Source: Microdochium bolleyi
Taxonomy: Eukaryota; Ascomycota; Sordariomycetes; Xylariales; Microdochiaceae
Assembly (NCBI GenBank): GCA_001566295.1
Contig: KQ964262.1
Span: 186,001 to 250,000 of the forward strand
Direction of reading: 5' to 3'
DNA length: 64,000 bases
Shown: positions 11,533 through 21,850 of the stretch, piece after piece
Layout: the number at the start of each line of letters is the position of its first letter
Position numbering within the stretch: position 1 is the stretch's first letter
Notes under the pieces: model-generated
What the model was told of the DNA's origin: nothing
What the model saw: the letters and a program-made list of their open reading frames with translations, nothing else
Databases searched by the model: none
Translations under genes and position numbers: made by a program

Positions 11533-12576
11533 TCAGGACGCCTTCCTGGGTCGGCCGCGCCGCCTGCTGCCGCAGGTGGCAAAGTGACCGCCGAAATCAG
11601 CACGGGAGAGACGCATGAGGCCACATTTGCACTTGTAGTGACCTCGGCACGTGGCGAGGTCTTTTACAAAGTGCCTCTTGAACTCGTCCTTGCGGCCCCG
11701 AGCGTACCCGCACGGGCACAGGTACGGACGGTTCGCGTGGACGAGCGAGGTTTCAAGATGGCGCAACAGGTCTCTTTCCCGTTTGATAGGCGGGCATGTC
11801 GGATTGCCACAGAGACTCGTCCTACCTGGGTGTATCTGTGCCAGGTGGTCCCTGTTTGGCACGAAATGTTGTCAGCACACGAAGAGCTCGTTCGGGTCGC
11901 GGTCAGAAAGTGGGCCCAAATAGACTGACAGGAAATTCCCGGATCCTTCGAAAAGACCCTGGCATAGGTAACACTTCAGAAGGACATCGTCTGGGCGAGC
12001 AGGAGTGGCCGCCTCGGAAGGCGAAGAAGAAGACTCGAGAGGGGAGAAGACGGAGTAAGGTGAAATAGTGTCTCCGCTCCCTGGGGAGGAATGCTCGCCG
12101 CCTGGATGGTGCGGTGCCGGCGGCTTGCAGCCTGGAGAGGCTGCGTCGCGCGAGCACGAACCAGTGGAGGGGCGCTGCATACTGCCCTGGGGAGAGCCAC
12201 GGTGGCTCGAAGCAGGCGACGCTTGACCGGCCAAGGTCGGGTCGCTCATGCTCGGCGTTTGCTGGCTTGGTGGGTAGGACGACGTTGAGCCTGCAAATGA
12301 AGGCGACTGCCAGTCGAGCTCTTCAACCGGGTCGCTCAACCATGGCAAGCTGCTCAGCCAAGAGCCGTCGTCGTCGTCGTGTGTAATGGACTCATAGTAA
12401 CCCGATCTGACTTGCCAGTCGATCTCGGCGAGGGCGCCAGTATCAAATTGTCCTAGTTGATGATCATTGTGGGCCTCCGAAATGGTCGAGGCGCCGAGTC
12501 CAAGCCCGGCGTCGGTCCAGCTCGAGGGGACGGTATTGTGATAACGTCGAAGCGCGTCCGAAGGGAGGGTTGCTTT
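11533..12576 (-). CDS. C2H2-type zinc finger protein with C-terminal AT-hook-like motif (5' end incomplete)
   Basis: Two exons on the minus strand (12576-11930 and 11851-11533) flank a 78-nt intron (11852-11929) with a GTCAGT donor, a GCTGACA branch site and a CAG end. The join gives about 321 codons and rebuilds a textbook finger across the junction: CYLC, twelve residues, then HLAQIH (C-x2-C-x12-H-x4-H). Read unspliced, a stop falls inside this finger. Three atypical fingers follow: C-x4-C ending in His-x6-His, then two C-x-C-x(12-13)-H-x(3-7)-C units around YLCPCG and YKCKCG. The C-terminus is basic (RRRGRPRKAS), like an AT-hook. The N-terminal part is acidic and Ser/Pro-rich, as in activation domains. 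No in-frame ATG lies near 12576, which follows a TAG that could be an intron acceptor, so a short 5' exon is missing. Likely a nuclear transcription factor. Confidence 0.65.
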
Positions 12577-13485
12577 CTAGTCACTCTTGGGATTCTGTTT
12601 GTCCGCAATTTGCGCAATCAATCAGTCAGTTGCAAGCCATTGACAATGCAGAGCATGTTAGACTGACCTCTCAGTAACGGCGAAGCGGTATCAAACCACC
12701 GGACAGCCACACAAGCCGTTTGTGGCCGATGGTGCTTCCGCACGACACCCTAGATTTGTCAATGTATCATCAAAGGAGAGGAAGAGGAATGAGAAAGAGG
12801 AGGTGGGGCACGCCGCCTCTTTGTCTTTCGTGTGGCATTGCGTAAGACACAAGGCGAAACTTGGGGGGCGCGGAGGCGGCAGGGGCCTCTGCAGGTCATG
12901 CCTGGCCATTTAGTTGATTGGATGACGGGCCCTGCCCTCCTCAGCCCCGGCCGAGTTGTCAGGTGCCTTCAGATCCGGAACGTACCAAGAGTGCGCCTGG
13001 GGAACAGCCAATAGTATTAATGGCCGTCAAGTCCGAACTCACGTGACTTGGTGTTGAAAGATCGCGACCATGCTTCTTTGACCATATCTGTGCCGAGGAC
13101 TGGGTCCACATGTTCAACGGCCATTTACCTCATTGCTCATGCTCTCGGTGTGGAATCGTGACCGCCGGCACTCATTGTCGTGGTCCAATCATAAAATGAG
13201 CCCTTTGGAGCTCGGGTGCCTGTCACCGCCATCAACGATTCCTGATGGACATGGTACTTGCCGTCGCTTGCACTTGAGTTAGCACAGAGACCGGCATGGA
13301 AAAGTCTACACTAGCGTAGTATTAAAGGAGTGGCGAGGGTCCCAAGTACAAGAGCAGCTTCTCCCAACAAGCCAGATCTTGCATTCCGAGCAGAGTCACA
13401 ACTGTGCCTGCGTTCTCTGAGCGAACATCACCAAAGAAGTCCCTCCCCTCAAGGTCCCGGGCTGAGAAGTCTCGGAATCATCACA
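12577..13485. other. intergenic; probable 5' exon and promoter of C2H2 gene
   Basis: The missing first exon of the minus-strand C2H2 gene should lie in the first few hundred bases. A second GTCAGT donor-like site and a CTGAC site occur on the minus strand near 12600-12670. Otherwise only weak frames. Confidence 0.4.
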
Positions 13486-13760
13486 ATGCCATCCTTCAAG
13501 GCACCCAAGAAGAAGAGTGGCAACCAAAAACACCGCGCCGAGAAGAAACGAAGTGGCACAGGTACGTCCCGTCTAGACCACGACAGATATCACATACTGA
13601 CAACTAGGGCGTCGAGGAAGACCTTAGCGAGATGACGAAATGGTGGTTGGATGAAACCGCGTCCGAGCAGTCCTGGAACCATTTGGACCTAAGATTCGTG
13701 TCTCAGGAGGAAGGCGACCAAGCCCAAGCAGCGAAGACAGGGGACAAGTCTAAGTTGTGA
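13486..13760 (+). CDS. possible small basic protein, two exons
   Basis: An ATG opens a Lys-rich start (MPSFKAPKKKSGNQKHRAEK). A GTACGT donor at 13562 and an AAG acceptor at 13620, with ACTGAC between them, join it in frame to a segment reading DLSEMTKWWLDETASEQ and onward to a TGA at 13758, giving 71 aa. The earlier TAG acceptor at 13607 would cause a frameshift to a stop, so the AAG choice is what keeps the frame. The basic start and acidic, Trp-containing end look protein-like, but I know no family. Confidence 0.35.
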
Positions 13761-14259
13761 CTTGTCAAACTCACGACACGGTGCACACGTCTCCTAGATC
13801 ACAAAAGTTCATGAAAGAAAGCGGGTCAAGTCTGTACAGGGTTTCTGAACAAGGATTCGCACAAGATATCAGGGCAAGATCATGTAAGCCAACGCTCAGC
13901 TGGTATTCACTGGCTCAGAGCGTACGCAACATGTTGCTATCAATACAATGCGTCCTCATACAACTCAAGTTTTGGTTGATAGCCCATTCGAGTATACGAT
14001 CCACAGTGCTGGTCTCCTGCGTCGTAGAATGCGGCCCGCAGCGCTGGTGTGGGCTGCTCTGGGCGTGGCCACGCGGGCGCTCGATGTTAACTCCGGCATG
14101 GTCGAACTTATCTCCACGGCGTGATGACCAAGCCGGGGCTGGCCCTGACAACAACCCTGAGGACAGCAACACCCAAACTCACAAGTCACAACATCGCATG
14201 CTCCAAGGCGCAATGCACCGCGCTTGCAGTCAACGGCTTCGTGAGCATGAAGACCCAAC
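13761..14259. other. intergenic, upstream of regulator gene
   Basis: Probable promoter and leader of the DUF3468-type gene. The open frames seen here have no recognisable domain. Confidence 0.45.
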
Positions 14260-16389
14260 ATGAATTCAATCCGGTTCATTGACAACAACGCGCCTCTCGC
14301 GACCACAGACCGCGCGACACGGAAGGCCATCCGCAGCCAAGCCGCCACTGGCAAGAACGTTGGGCGCCGCATCAACCGGCCTTCGAGAGCTGCTGCGCTC
14401 AGGGAACAACTGCGACAAAGGCAAGGGCCGTGGGGGACACAAGGAAAGGTCGCAGCAGATGCTGCAGCCGCGGGTGGCCCAGGGCTTCCGGAGGGTCGGG
14501 GCCGGTCATCACGAGCACAGCCGCGATGCCTAGAGGTCCCAGTGTCGACTGACATTGTACTGGAGGCTAGACTGCCAACACCAGGGATGCCCTTCAGGAA
14601 ATGGGCACTGGGGACGGGCTCAGAAGAGATGACACGGACAGGTACGCTAAGGGTCTTGGATGATACGCGTTTGGAGCATGTGAAAGCTCAAAGGCTCGTG
14701 TTTGCTGACTGTGCTCACAATCAGCTATTGCCTTCTTCTTCAACATCCGCTATACACCAGAGTTACGCTCCGGCTTGTACATCTCTGCCAAAAGCCCGCC
14801 GATCTGGCTGCAGCTTGTATTCTCGGATGAAGCTTGTGAGCTGCCTCCCCTTGTTTTTTTGCCCTGCTCGACCATCCTCAACCCCCTACACCGCTTCACA
14901 GGGTATATGCTTCACGCAGGGTTCAAAGCTTACTCGTGTAATCTCACAACCCGCAGACTTTCACATAGCCGTGGCCGCGTCCACGATGATATTTAGCCAG
15001 AGCACAAGAAATCACCAGTCGCTGGCCACATCGATGAAGCACCTCTCGAGAGCCTTCCAGCTTATAAATGCGAAGCTCACCGCCTCAGAAGAGGGAGCGG
15101 CCGGGGGCCCGGCGACCGACGCGCTCATGGCAGTCGTCATCTTCATGGCCCTGTACGAGCGGCACCAGGGCCGCTGGATGCAGGGGTTTGTGCACCTGCG
15201 CGGCCTGCAACGGATGGTCGAGCTGCGTGGCGGACTGGCGGGCTTGATCCGAGACAGCCCGGCTGTGGCGCATAAGATTCTGCGGTGAGTCTCTCCTCAA
15301 GTAGAGGTCGGATCTGCGATAAGAGACTTTCGGAGGGTTTTGTCCCTCTTTCTTGGCATCTCAAGATTGAATGAGAGGATGAGTCTGGCTGACATGCAAT
15401 GCCGGAGAAGGCTTGACCTCGAATATGCCTTGCATACAGGTGCGACGACGTGTTTCCGCACAGAGCAGTTCTCGCCGTGGACAGAGACACTATTGCCACG
15501 CATAGGCAATGATGGGGCCGACAACAATGGAAGAGGCCGCGACAGTCTCACGGCAGATTCATACAGTAACCACGGTGGACAGGGAAGCACAATGAACACC
15601 ACGCGCTTCGGCATCGAGAGGATAGTACAAGTAACACCATCACTGCCGGATATTCTTGTTCTCAAATCCGCGGCAACTTCCCCGCCAAAGTTGCTCAATA
15701 TCTTGCACAACGCGATGCTCACGTCCGAGCGGCTCAACACCGCGTGCAGCGGCACCGCACCAAAGGTCAACGGGGACGAGTTCCGACAGACCCTTGAGAT
15801 CATCGGCTATGATCTCGTGCGACTGCGGCCACTCGGGGCGAGGCCGTGGGCTGTGGAACAGGTCCACGCCGCCCAGGATGCGCAGTTACCAGCGGGCAGT
15901 CCAGCTCTACTGACATCAGCTCGACCGGCGGAGTCTCCGCTTATCCAGGACCTTCTACATATCGGACTTTACACGTGGCTACTGCGGTTTTTCCACCGTC
16001 TCGATGGTGTAGTCGAAGAAGTTCCCAGGCTCGTCGAGTTGGTACAGCGAGCTGCAGACGCGATCCTTGGACCCGCCAGTACCACTGAGGCTGGTGCTGA
16101 AGCGGCGACGGATCAATCCACCACGCAGGACAAACAGGGCGAGTTGGTGCTGTGGATGCTCTTCCTAGCCGGGTCGCTGCAGTTCCAGCGGCGGCCGTAC
16201 AAACAGTGGCTGCTGGTCCGTATCAGGCAGGCGCTGCAGAGGCTGCGTTTGGATCAGCGCGGATGGGACGCCACGCGGCAAGTCATTGAGCGATATCCTT
16301 GGTTGCAGAAGCTGCATGGACGGGTTGCGGAGGGTTTCTGGAATGATGCGATGCAGTCTTCATGTTCACCAGAGGCCACTTGTGTGTAA
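14260..16389 (+). CDS. fungal-specific transcription factor-like protein (DUF3468 / Fungal_trans_2 type)
   Basis: Four exons: 14260-14641, 14725-14835, 14957-15284 and about 15408-16389 (the last acceptor could be three bases later). They sum to 601 codons, 600 aa. The start, with FIDNNAPL followed about 13 residues on by IRSQAATGKN, is the typical opening of fungal proteins that lack a Zn2Cys6 motif but carry the DUF3468 regulator-like domain. Exon 2 encodes FFFNIRYTPELRSGL and VFSDEA. Splicing gives SDEAYFHIAVAASTMIF, which matches the family's usual helical segment; the unspliced frame does not. Exon 4 includes RLDLEYALHTG and a long helical C-terminal part. The role is probably transcriptional regulation, with unknown targets. 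Its 3' end faces that of the short-chain dehydrogenase 307 bp away. Confidence 0.8.
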
Positions 16390-16696
16390 GCAGAGAGGAC
16401 AGGAACTAATGGCTACGATACTTGTGCCATTTCTGCGAACATACAGGCTGGAGAATGTTAAATGACAGCCCGTGGGTGGCAAACAAGAAGGGGCCAGATT
16501 CTATAGAGCAGGTGACATGCGCTAGCATAGTACATGATTCGCCTGCGTGCAGTATGGTAAAAATGAGAGGAAAGCCAGGTCCTTGCTTTATCCTTGGCTC
16601 CAGTTGATCTGGGCACAGTACTTTGTCCGCTCCAAGCGCTTTGCGGTGACGAAGAAGCAGCTCTACTACTCCACTGAATCACTAGCATCGCATTTC
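16390..16696. other. convergent 3' intergenic region
   Basis: 307 bases between two facing gene ends; presumed 3' UTRs. Nothing else seen. Confidence 0.6.
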
Positions 16697-17943
16697 TCAT
16701 ACCTGCGTGAGTCTCTGCAGAAAACCGGGCTCAATCTTTTCCAGCTGCTTCGCCACGATATCCCAGGTGTCCTTCTGCGACTCGATAGCAAACTCGGGCA
16801 CAGCGGAGCTAGAAACACAACCAAAATCGTTAGTCAAGCAATCACTATGACTCTGAACCGCGAAGGGGGTAGGGTTCTTTCTCCATCTCCGAAACCAGAA
16901 ACAATGAAGCAAAACTTACTCCGCATCACCAGCGTTCTCGAGGAAGTGCCCGTGGCTGCCCGCGCCCGCGGTCACGGCATACAGCAGGTTCCGGCTGCCC
17001 TGCTCCGACGTGCGGCCGACCTGCTCGATGACGCCGAAGATGTGCGTCTGGAAGTCCTGGGTCTGGTAGCGCGCGAGGTCGGACATGCACAGGCCGGGGC
17101 AGACGGTGTTGATGACGACGCCGGTGCGCGCGAACGGCGCGACGCGGGCGCCCAGCTCGCGGGCGCACTGGATGTCGATGAGCTTGGAAAGGGCGTAGCT
17201 ATCGCGAGTATGGAATTATCAGCCAACACAGCGCACACGTGCAGGTGAAGAAGGCTGACAGCAGATGGGTAAGGAACGAGGAGAAAGTGGCAGACTCACA
17301 CATCACTGATCGGGCACAGCGCCTCGTCGTCCAGCCCGATGAGCGGGTCGTGCTTGACCTTCTCCCAGGTCTCGCGGAACTGGTGGAACGGCCAGTTGCT
17401 GCCGACAATGACAATGTGCGGCGCAAGGCGGGTGTCCTGGCCGCTGGCGCTGCTGCCGTCAGCACCACCACCCACAAAGCCGAGCTTCCTGGCGGTCTCG
17501 CTCATCTTGGGCAGCAGCAGGCCAGCGAGCAGGAACGTGCTCAGCACGTTGACCGTCGTCGACATGTTCCATCCTTCCGCCTTGGCCTCTGCGTCGCGGG
17601 ACCCCGCGAACACACCGGCGTTCTCGACGAGCCCGTCGATCCTGTCGAGCTCGGCGGCAGCCTTTGCGGCAAAACTCCGGACGGACGCGAAGCTTGCGAG
17701 GTCGAGGTGCCAGACCTCGGCGAGCACATCATCAGCACCCTTGCCGAGCTCGGCGGCGATCTTGGCCTTGGCCTTGCCGCCCGCGTCGAGGTTGCGCACG
17801 GCCATGATGATGCGCCCGGCGCCGAGGCTGGCGAGGTGCTTGGCCGTCTCGTAGCCGATGCCCGTGTTGGCGCCGGTGACGATGAAGGTGCGGCCCTGCA
17901 CGAGGGCGGGCGTGGCGTGGATAGGGAGCTCTCGTTCGGCCAT
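16697..17943 (-). CDS. short-chain dehydrogenase/reductase (SDR)
   Basis: Three exons on the minus strand (17943-17300, 17198-16920, 16808-16697) give 344 aa. The 101-nt first intron has a GTGAGT donor and ends GATAG; the 111-nt second intron runs GTAAGT...TCTAG. The N-terminal Rossmann fold carries TGANTGIG (the NAD(P)-binding TGxxxGxG motif). NAG occurs in VENAGVFAG, a Ser in IVIVGSNWPF, and the catalytic Tyr-x3-Lys as YALSK, which is rebuilt only by splicing exon 1 to exon 2. Exon 3 adds the C-terminal helix (KDTWDIVAKQLEKIEPG) usual for fungal SDRs of the retinol-dehydrogenase-like group. The substrate cannot be told from sequence. A TATATAAG box lies about 120 bases upstream on the minus strand (18061-18070). 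Confidence 0.88.
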
Positions 17944-19355
17944 TTTGCGCTGAGGGTGGGGGGAGATCGAGGTAAGGTGACTGACTGAATAGGTCCGAAG
18001 GTGAGAGGATGATGAGTGGTGTTTCTTGGTGACTGGGAGTTTCGTTGGGGACAATGGGCATCTCTTATATATCGTGGAGAGCCACATGTCGGCTGGCTCT
18101 TGTTGTCGCAAGGAGTATCCAGGTTGTCTGTGACTTCACCGTGCGTCTTCTTGCCAGAGCACTTCACCCAGACGTTCACCTCCTGGGATCAACTGCTCAT
18201 GTAATCGTCGTTGCCTGGTCTCGAGATGCGTGTCTTCGGTGTAGCTTGGCTCCCGACATCTCGACCAATGGGAGAGGGGTTTCCCCTTTCGGCTACCTCG
18301 TTCCATAATGACCGGTGATCAGTGCACTCCCCACCCCAGGGAATGGTCAGAGGCTGGTGAGCTTGTGGGGTGCCGGCACCGTCCAATAGGAGAGCGATGA
18401 CCCAATTGGGTCTAGCTCGCTTTTCTGCCTTCTGGATGTACCGGCTTTACTCCTCAACCCCTCCGGAGCTAAAGTAAATTCTGATACCAAGAACACGTGT
18501 GCTCTATGACAACCATTTGGGTGTCTCGGGCTAGACGCTCTTAACCCCGGCCGGCATTTGTCAGTTGTGCGGCCGATGTACGTTTGGAAATCGTTATCTG
18601 GAATACTACAGGAGCAACTACAAATCTCGCAACCTCGGAAGCGAAGCACGCGCGGTTCTCCACGGTCCATCCTAGCGATCAGCCCTGTTGTTTACATGTG
18701 TCCTGTGGGAAGTACCCAGGAACTGGTATCGTTTAGGGTCGGTTCTTATTTCCACACAGAGTGACTTTCTTTTCCTTCGGGTTTCTTTTTTCTCACATTT
18801 TTAGGCTGGAGGAAGCGGATGGAGTTGCAGCGAGTGCATTTCAACTTCAACGCAGAGAGCAGTGCTCCGCCAGTCATGCCTCCTCATTCAACCTCACGCG
18901 TCCAATTTCAGCAACAAGTAAAGTTTCCCTCCAACTTATTAACCCTTTTCTGAAAATCCAGTGTCTCCGAGGATCTCGATTTGAACCATGGTGTAGAAGG
19001 GATGCTGCCACTAAGGATTGCCGCAGCTGTCGAGACAACACCGTGGTAGGTTGGTGGGAGATCTCGAGGTCGAGGGAAAGCAGCGAGATCTTTCGAAAAC
19101 CCGAAAAGCTTGGAAATCGATTATTTATAAGGGTAGTCATGAGAAACACGGCGAAAGTGGCTGAGGTAATTCTGAGAGAATACTACGTAGCTGATATATC
19201 TCCTTGGGTTTTTGTCTTCCCTCGGGCCATTACTTAATAGCTCTTGCACGGTTTATTGCGACATGTCCGCAACCTTGCCTGCACTCTTCTAATTCCCCTG
19301 CGATGCCGCCTCTTCTGCCCAGCCAGATCTAAAACTATGCATTGAATACCGTCTT
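17944..19355. other. intergenic, SDR promoter and downstream of unknown gene
   Basis: The SDR leader and promoter occupy the first couple of hundred bases. A 158-codon plus-strand frame at 18761-19237 has no recognisable feature and unconvincing composition. No RNA gene found. Confidence 0.45.
18061..18070 (-). promoter_or_regulatory. TATA-like box upstream of SDR gene
   Basis: Minus-strand TATATAAGA about 120 bases before the SDR start codon. This spacing is plausible for a fungal core promoter with a leader of roughly 80 bases. Confidence 0.45.
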
Positions 19356-20123
19356 TCACGCCAGTGCCTGGGCGACAACCGATAGAGGCTGAGCCCTGAA
19401 ATCTGGCTCTTCGTCTGGAAATGGCCGGCGCCCGCAAGACACCGTCCGCCACAATGAATCATCGGTGCCTGCTTGACAAAGAAGAGCATACAACTCCACT
19501 AGACCACAGACGTCGATGTACGACCACCCCATATCGGCCTCATCGAAGTCATCGTCATCGTCGTCGTTGACCTCTACCGCCTCGTCACCCTTCCCATCGG
19601 TATCGTGCGGATAAGTCCCGTCTACCATGACGAGCCTCGAGGCCAGATCAAACGTCCACTTCGTACCTGGCCCTTGCATTTGATGCGCCCGGATCGTGCT
19701 GAAAGCCGCCTGGTCGACATAGATGCAGTATCTGAACCTGGGGATGGACTCGAGAAGGAACGGCACCTCGGTCTCTTCGACGACCCACTCGCGGAACCTG
19801 GCCCGGACGTCGTCGTTGGACGCACCCTCGAGGCTGGCACGATCCTCGATGATTGTCCACTGGAGGGTCGGCCCCAGTGTCTCGTCGAGTGTCTCGCTCC
19901 GTAGCTCGTCGGCGACAATCGCCTTCAGAAGGTGGACAAAGGTGTCCCATTCCACGTCGTTGTTGTCGTATGCCCCACGGAAGAGAACGAAGCCCCAATC
20001 GGGAACGCGCGTGGACGCGTGGAGGTTGATGATGGATGCATATGGGAAGGGCGCGGTTGAGGGTTTGAATCCTTCGGGGTAGCCCCGGGCGGAGTTGAAC
20101 TCGTTGGGCAAGAACTTGGGCAT
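19356..20123 (-). CDS. hypothetical protein with acidic C-terminal segment
   Basis: A single exon of 255 aa starting at MPKFLPNEFNSARGYPEGF; upstream in-frame residues look like leader. The core holds a WGFVLFRGAYDNNDVEWDTF segment, then FREWVVEETEVPFLLESIP and FRYCIYVDQAAFSTI. An Asp/Glu-rich loop (EVNDDDDDDFDEADMGW) precedes a final helical stretch. This GFV-Tyr/Phe-R ... W-F pattern is familiar from uncharacterised Pezizomycotina proteins that occur in multiple copies, but I know no function. There is no signal peptide or membrane helix, so it is probably cytosolic. Confidence 0.7.
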   Translation of the reverse strand: MPKFLPNEFNSARGYPEGFKPSTAPFPYASIINLHASTRVPDWGFVLFRGAYDNNDVEWDTFVHLLKAIVADELRSETLDETLGPTLQWTIIEDRASLEGASNDDVRARFREWVVEETEVPFLLESIPRFRYCIYVDQAAFSTIRAHQMQGPGTKWTFDLASRLVMVDGTYPHDTDGKGDEAVEVNDDDDDDFDEADMGWSYIDVCGLVELYALLCQAGTDDSLWRTVSCGRRPFPDEEPDFRAQPLSVVAQALA

Positions 20124-20561
20124 CTTGACGCGGAAGTGATGGTGGGAGAAGCGAGAGAACCGTGCTGGAGTATGTGTTGCTTCATAAAAGAGAGGTGGGG
20201 GGTGGGAGGATACACGGGAAGACCAACAAAGAGAGAACCCACTGGGAGGATAGGGCAAGTCGCGGTAATTATACCCCGGACAGATAGCAGAGGGGGCCCG
20301 GGGTGTTATAAGGGTCCCCGACTTGCCCGGGCCCACTCTCTTGGATGGAACGGAGGAATGAAGTATTCAAGGCACCCTTATATGAGCCTTGTATGTGAGG
20401 AACGAGGTCTAACACTTGAATCCAAGACTAATCACCACTCTGTGCAAACCGCTGTAGGGCTGGCGTTGAGCGTCCACGTCAACCCTGCAGAATATCGTTG
20501 TCCCGCCCATCGGCCCGACCCCTTCAGCGGGCCAACCTTCCGTCCTTGGCACGGCTTGCGC
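20124..20561. other. intergenic, promoter side of hypothetical gene
   Basis: 438 bases between two minus-strand genes. It contains GC-rich and TATA-like patches but no supported gene. Confidence 0.5.
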
Positions 20562-21107
20562 CTATGCAGGCACCTTGACTAGCTCGATGACGATGCCATC
20601 GACCTTGGACTTGCTGTTCTTTAAGTCGGCCGACGCGTGTGCATATTTTTGGCTGTTGACCGCAATACTCATCGGCCCGCCGTTGGCGGCACAGTTCAGC
20701 AGGGTGGCTGCGTGCTGGGCGTCAGTCACCTCTTCGCCGCCGTCGATGGTGTTGGCAATGTCCTCGTAGAGTACCGGAAATTTGACAAAGGGCGAGACGT
20801 GCTTGGCGAGCACAAGAGTCGTGGTACGCTCGGGCAAAGGAATCGCCCACTCCTGGCAGGTGGTGATGGTAGGCATCTGGAAGAAGGCGTTGATGCCCGA
20901 GTTCCTCTGGCCAACAAAGCGCAGATAGGAGGCGAGATACTGGAGCTTATCGACGTCGAGAACCTGCGAGGTGCCGCCATTGACGCCGTAACAGATCTTG
21001 GTCTTGCCCTCGACGGAACACTGGCGGCTCTGAAGCAGTGCAGGCGCCGCGGCGGAGGCGTCGATCGCGGATGCCGCAGCGAGCAGGAGAGTGACGAGAG
21101 AGAGCAT
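20562..21107 (-). CDS. small secreted protein, four cysteines, unknown function
   Basis: A single exon of 181 aa. The chosen ATG (21107) is the one directly before a hydrophobic signal peptide (MLSLVTLLLAAASAIDASAA); the frame runs on upstream without a better start. The mature part contains CSVEGKTKICYGVNGGTSQ, YLASYLRF, a middle segment ending TTCQEW, then KHVSPFVKFPVLYEDIANTI and LLNCAANGG. The four Cys could make two disulfides. The protein is predicted extracellular. Size and composition fit a fungal small secreted or effector-like protein, but I cannot assign a family. Confidence 0.75.
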   Translation of the reverse strand: MLSLVTLLLAAASAIDASAAAPALLQSRQCSVEGKTKICYGVNGGTSQVLDVDKLQYLASYLRFVGQRNSGINAFFQMPTITTCQEWAIPLPERTTTLVLAKHVSPFVKFPVLYEDIANTIDGGEEVTDAQHAATLLNCAANGGPMSIAVNSQKYAHASADLKNSKSKVDGIVIELVKVPA

Positions 21108-21254
21108 CTTAAGAGGCAGACATTGCAACTGATGAAGCCGGAGTTGAGACCGCAGTGAAGCTGATTGGAGGAGCAAGGAAGAATGATGACTTGGAAGTGA
21201 GCGCAGTAATGAGCCAGAATACCTACCGGCTATAGAATACGACGTGCAGGTCTA

Positions 21255-21528
21255 ACACGTATACTCCTGGGTCAAGGACACCGGCTGCGTCCTCCGGAGA
21301 GACTTGGCAGTAACCTTCCGGGACGTGTTTGACCATGACTGTTTCGCTTCCGCAGCAGATCAGAGCAGGAGATGGACAAAGTGGCACAAGGGACTAGCGC
21401 AAGTGTCCCTGGCAGATTACCAGAGACTGCACGGCGAGGACCACCCCGAGGCATTCTGGATCTTGCAGAAGCTCGACGAAATCTATTTCGAAGCAATGCA
21501 GTGGATACAGGCGCCTCCCCCGCCGTAG
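21255..21528 (+). pseudogene. orphan exon-like ORF, Trp/Asp-rich
   Basis: A 90-codon open frame without an ATG near its beginning reads like real protein: YSWVKDTGCVLRRDL, then FDHDCFASAADQSRRWTKWH, LADYQRLHGEDHPEAFWILQ, and it ends in IQAPPPP and a stop. It has four Trp and a protein-like residue balance. I cannot find a convincing upstream exon, so it is either the last exon of an unseen gene or a relic. Confidence 0.3.
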
Positions 21529-21759
21529 AGACAGACTCACGCGCACCAAGAACGCATAAGGACAGTTATTCTTCCGTTTGTTACAAATAGAGCAGGGCCC
21601 TCTCGATGACTTAATTGGTGGTGAATTCGACGGGCCATCGGTGGCAGCGAGTGACTGCGACTCTGACTGCGGGATGGCTTCCCGCACGCATGTGTCAGGC
21701 CTTTTGGCCTTGCTGATGATGTGCTTTGTCATCTTTGAAGGGCTTTGCAGAACAAGATG

Positions 21760-21850
21760 TAGGAATGACTAGAGGTAAGTCGCCTTGCGCTTTGATCACC
21801 TGCCTTGTTGTATTGCGGCTACCCCAAGCGTAAGCCAGAACTATGTACTC
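21760..21850 (-). pseudogene. possible degenerate start of a HET domain
   Basis: The minus strand reads YIVLAYAWG followed by about 17 residues and then GDLPLVIP. HET (heterokaryon incompatibility) domains typically begin with Y-x-A-L-S-Y-x-W-G and have an LP-x-x-I motif some 20-30 residues on. No later HET motif follows, and the surrounding frame has no good start, so if real it is a fragment. Confidence 0.25.

Noticed and set aside
14260..17943. Regulator plus SDR as a secondary-metabolite cluster
   Set aside because: No backbone enzyme (polyketide or peptide synthetase, terpene synthase) or further tailoring enzymes lie nearby; the pair is merely convergent.
18940..19000. GGTTCAAATC (tRNA B-box-like) on the minus strand
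   Set aside because: The flanking bases do not form a T-arm stem, and no matching A box or acceptor stem is found at the right distance.
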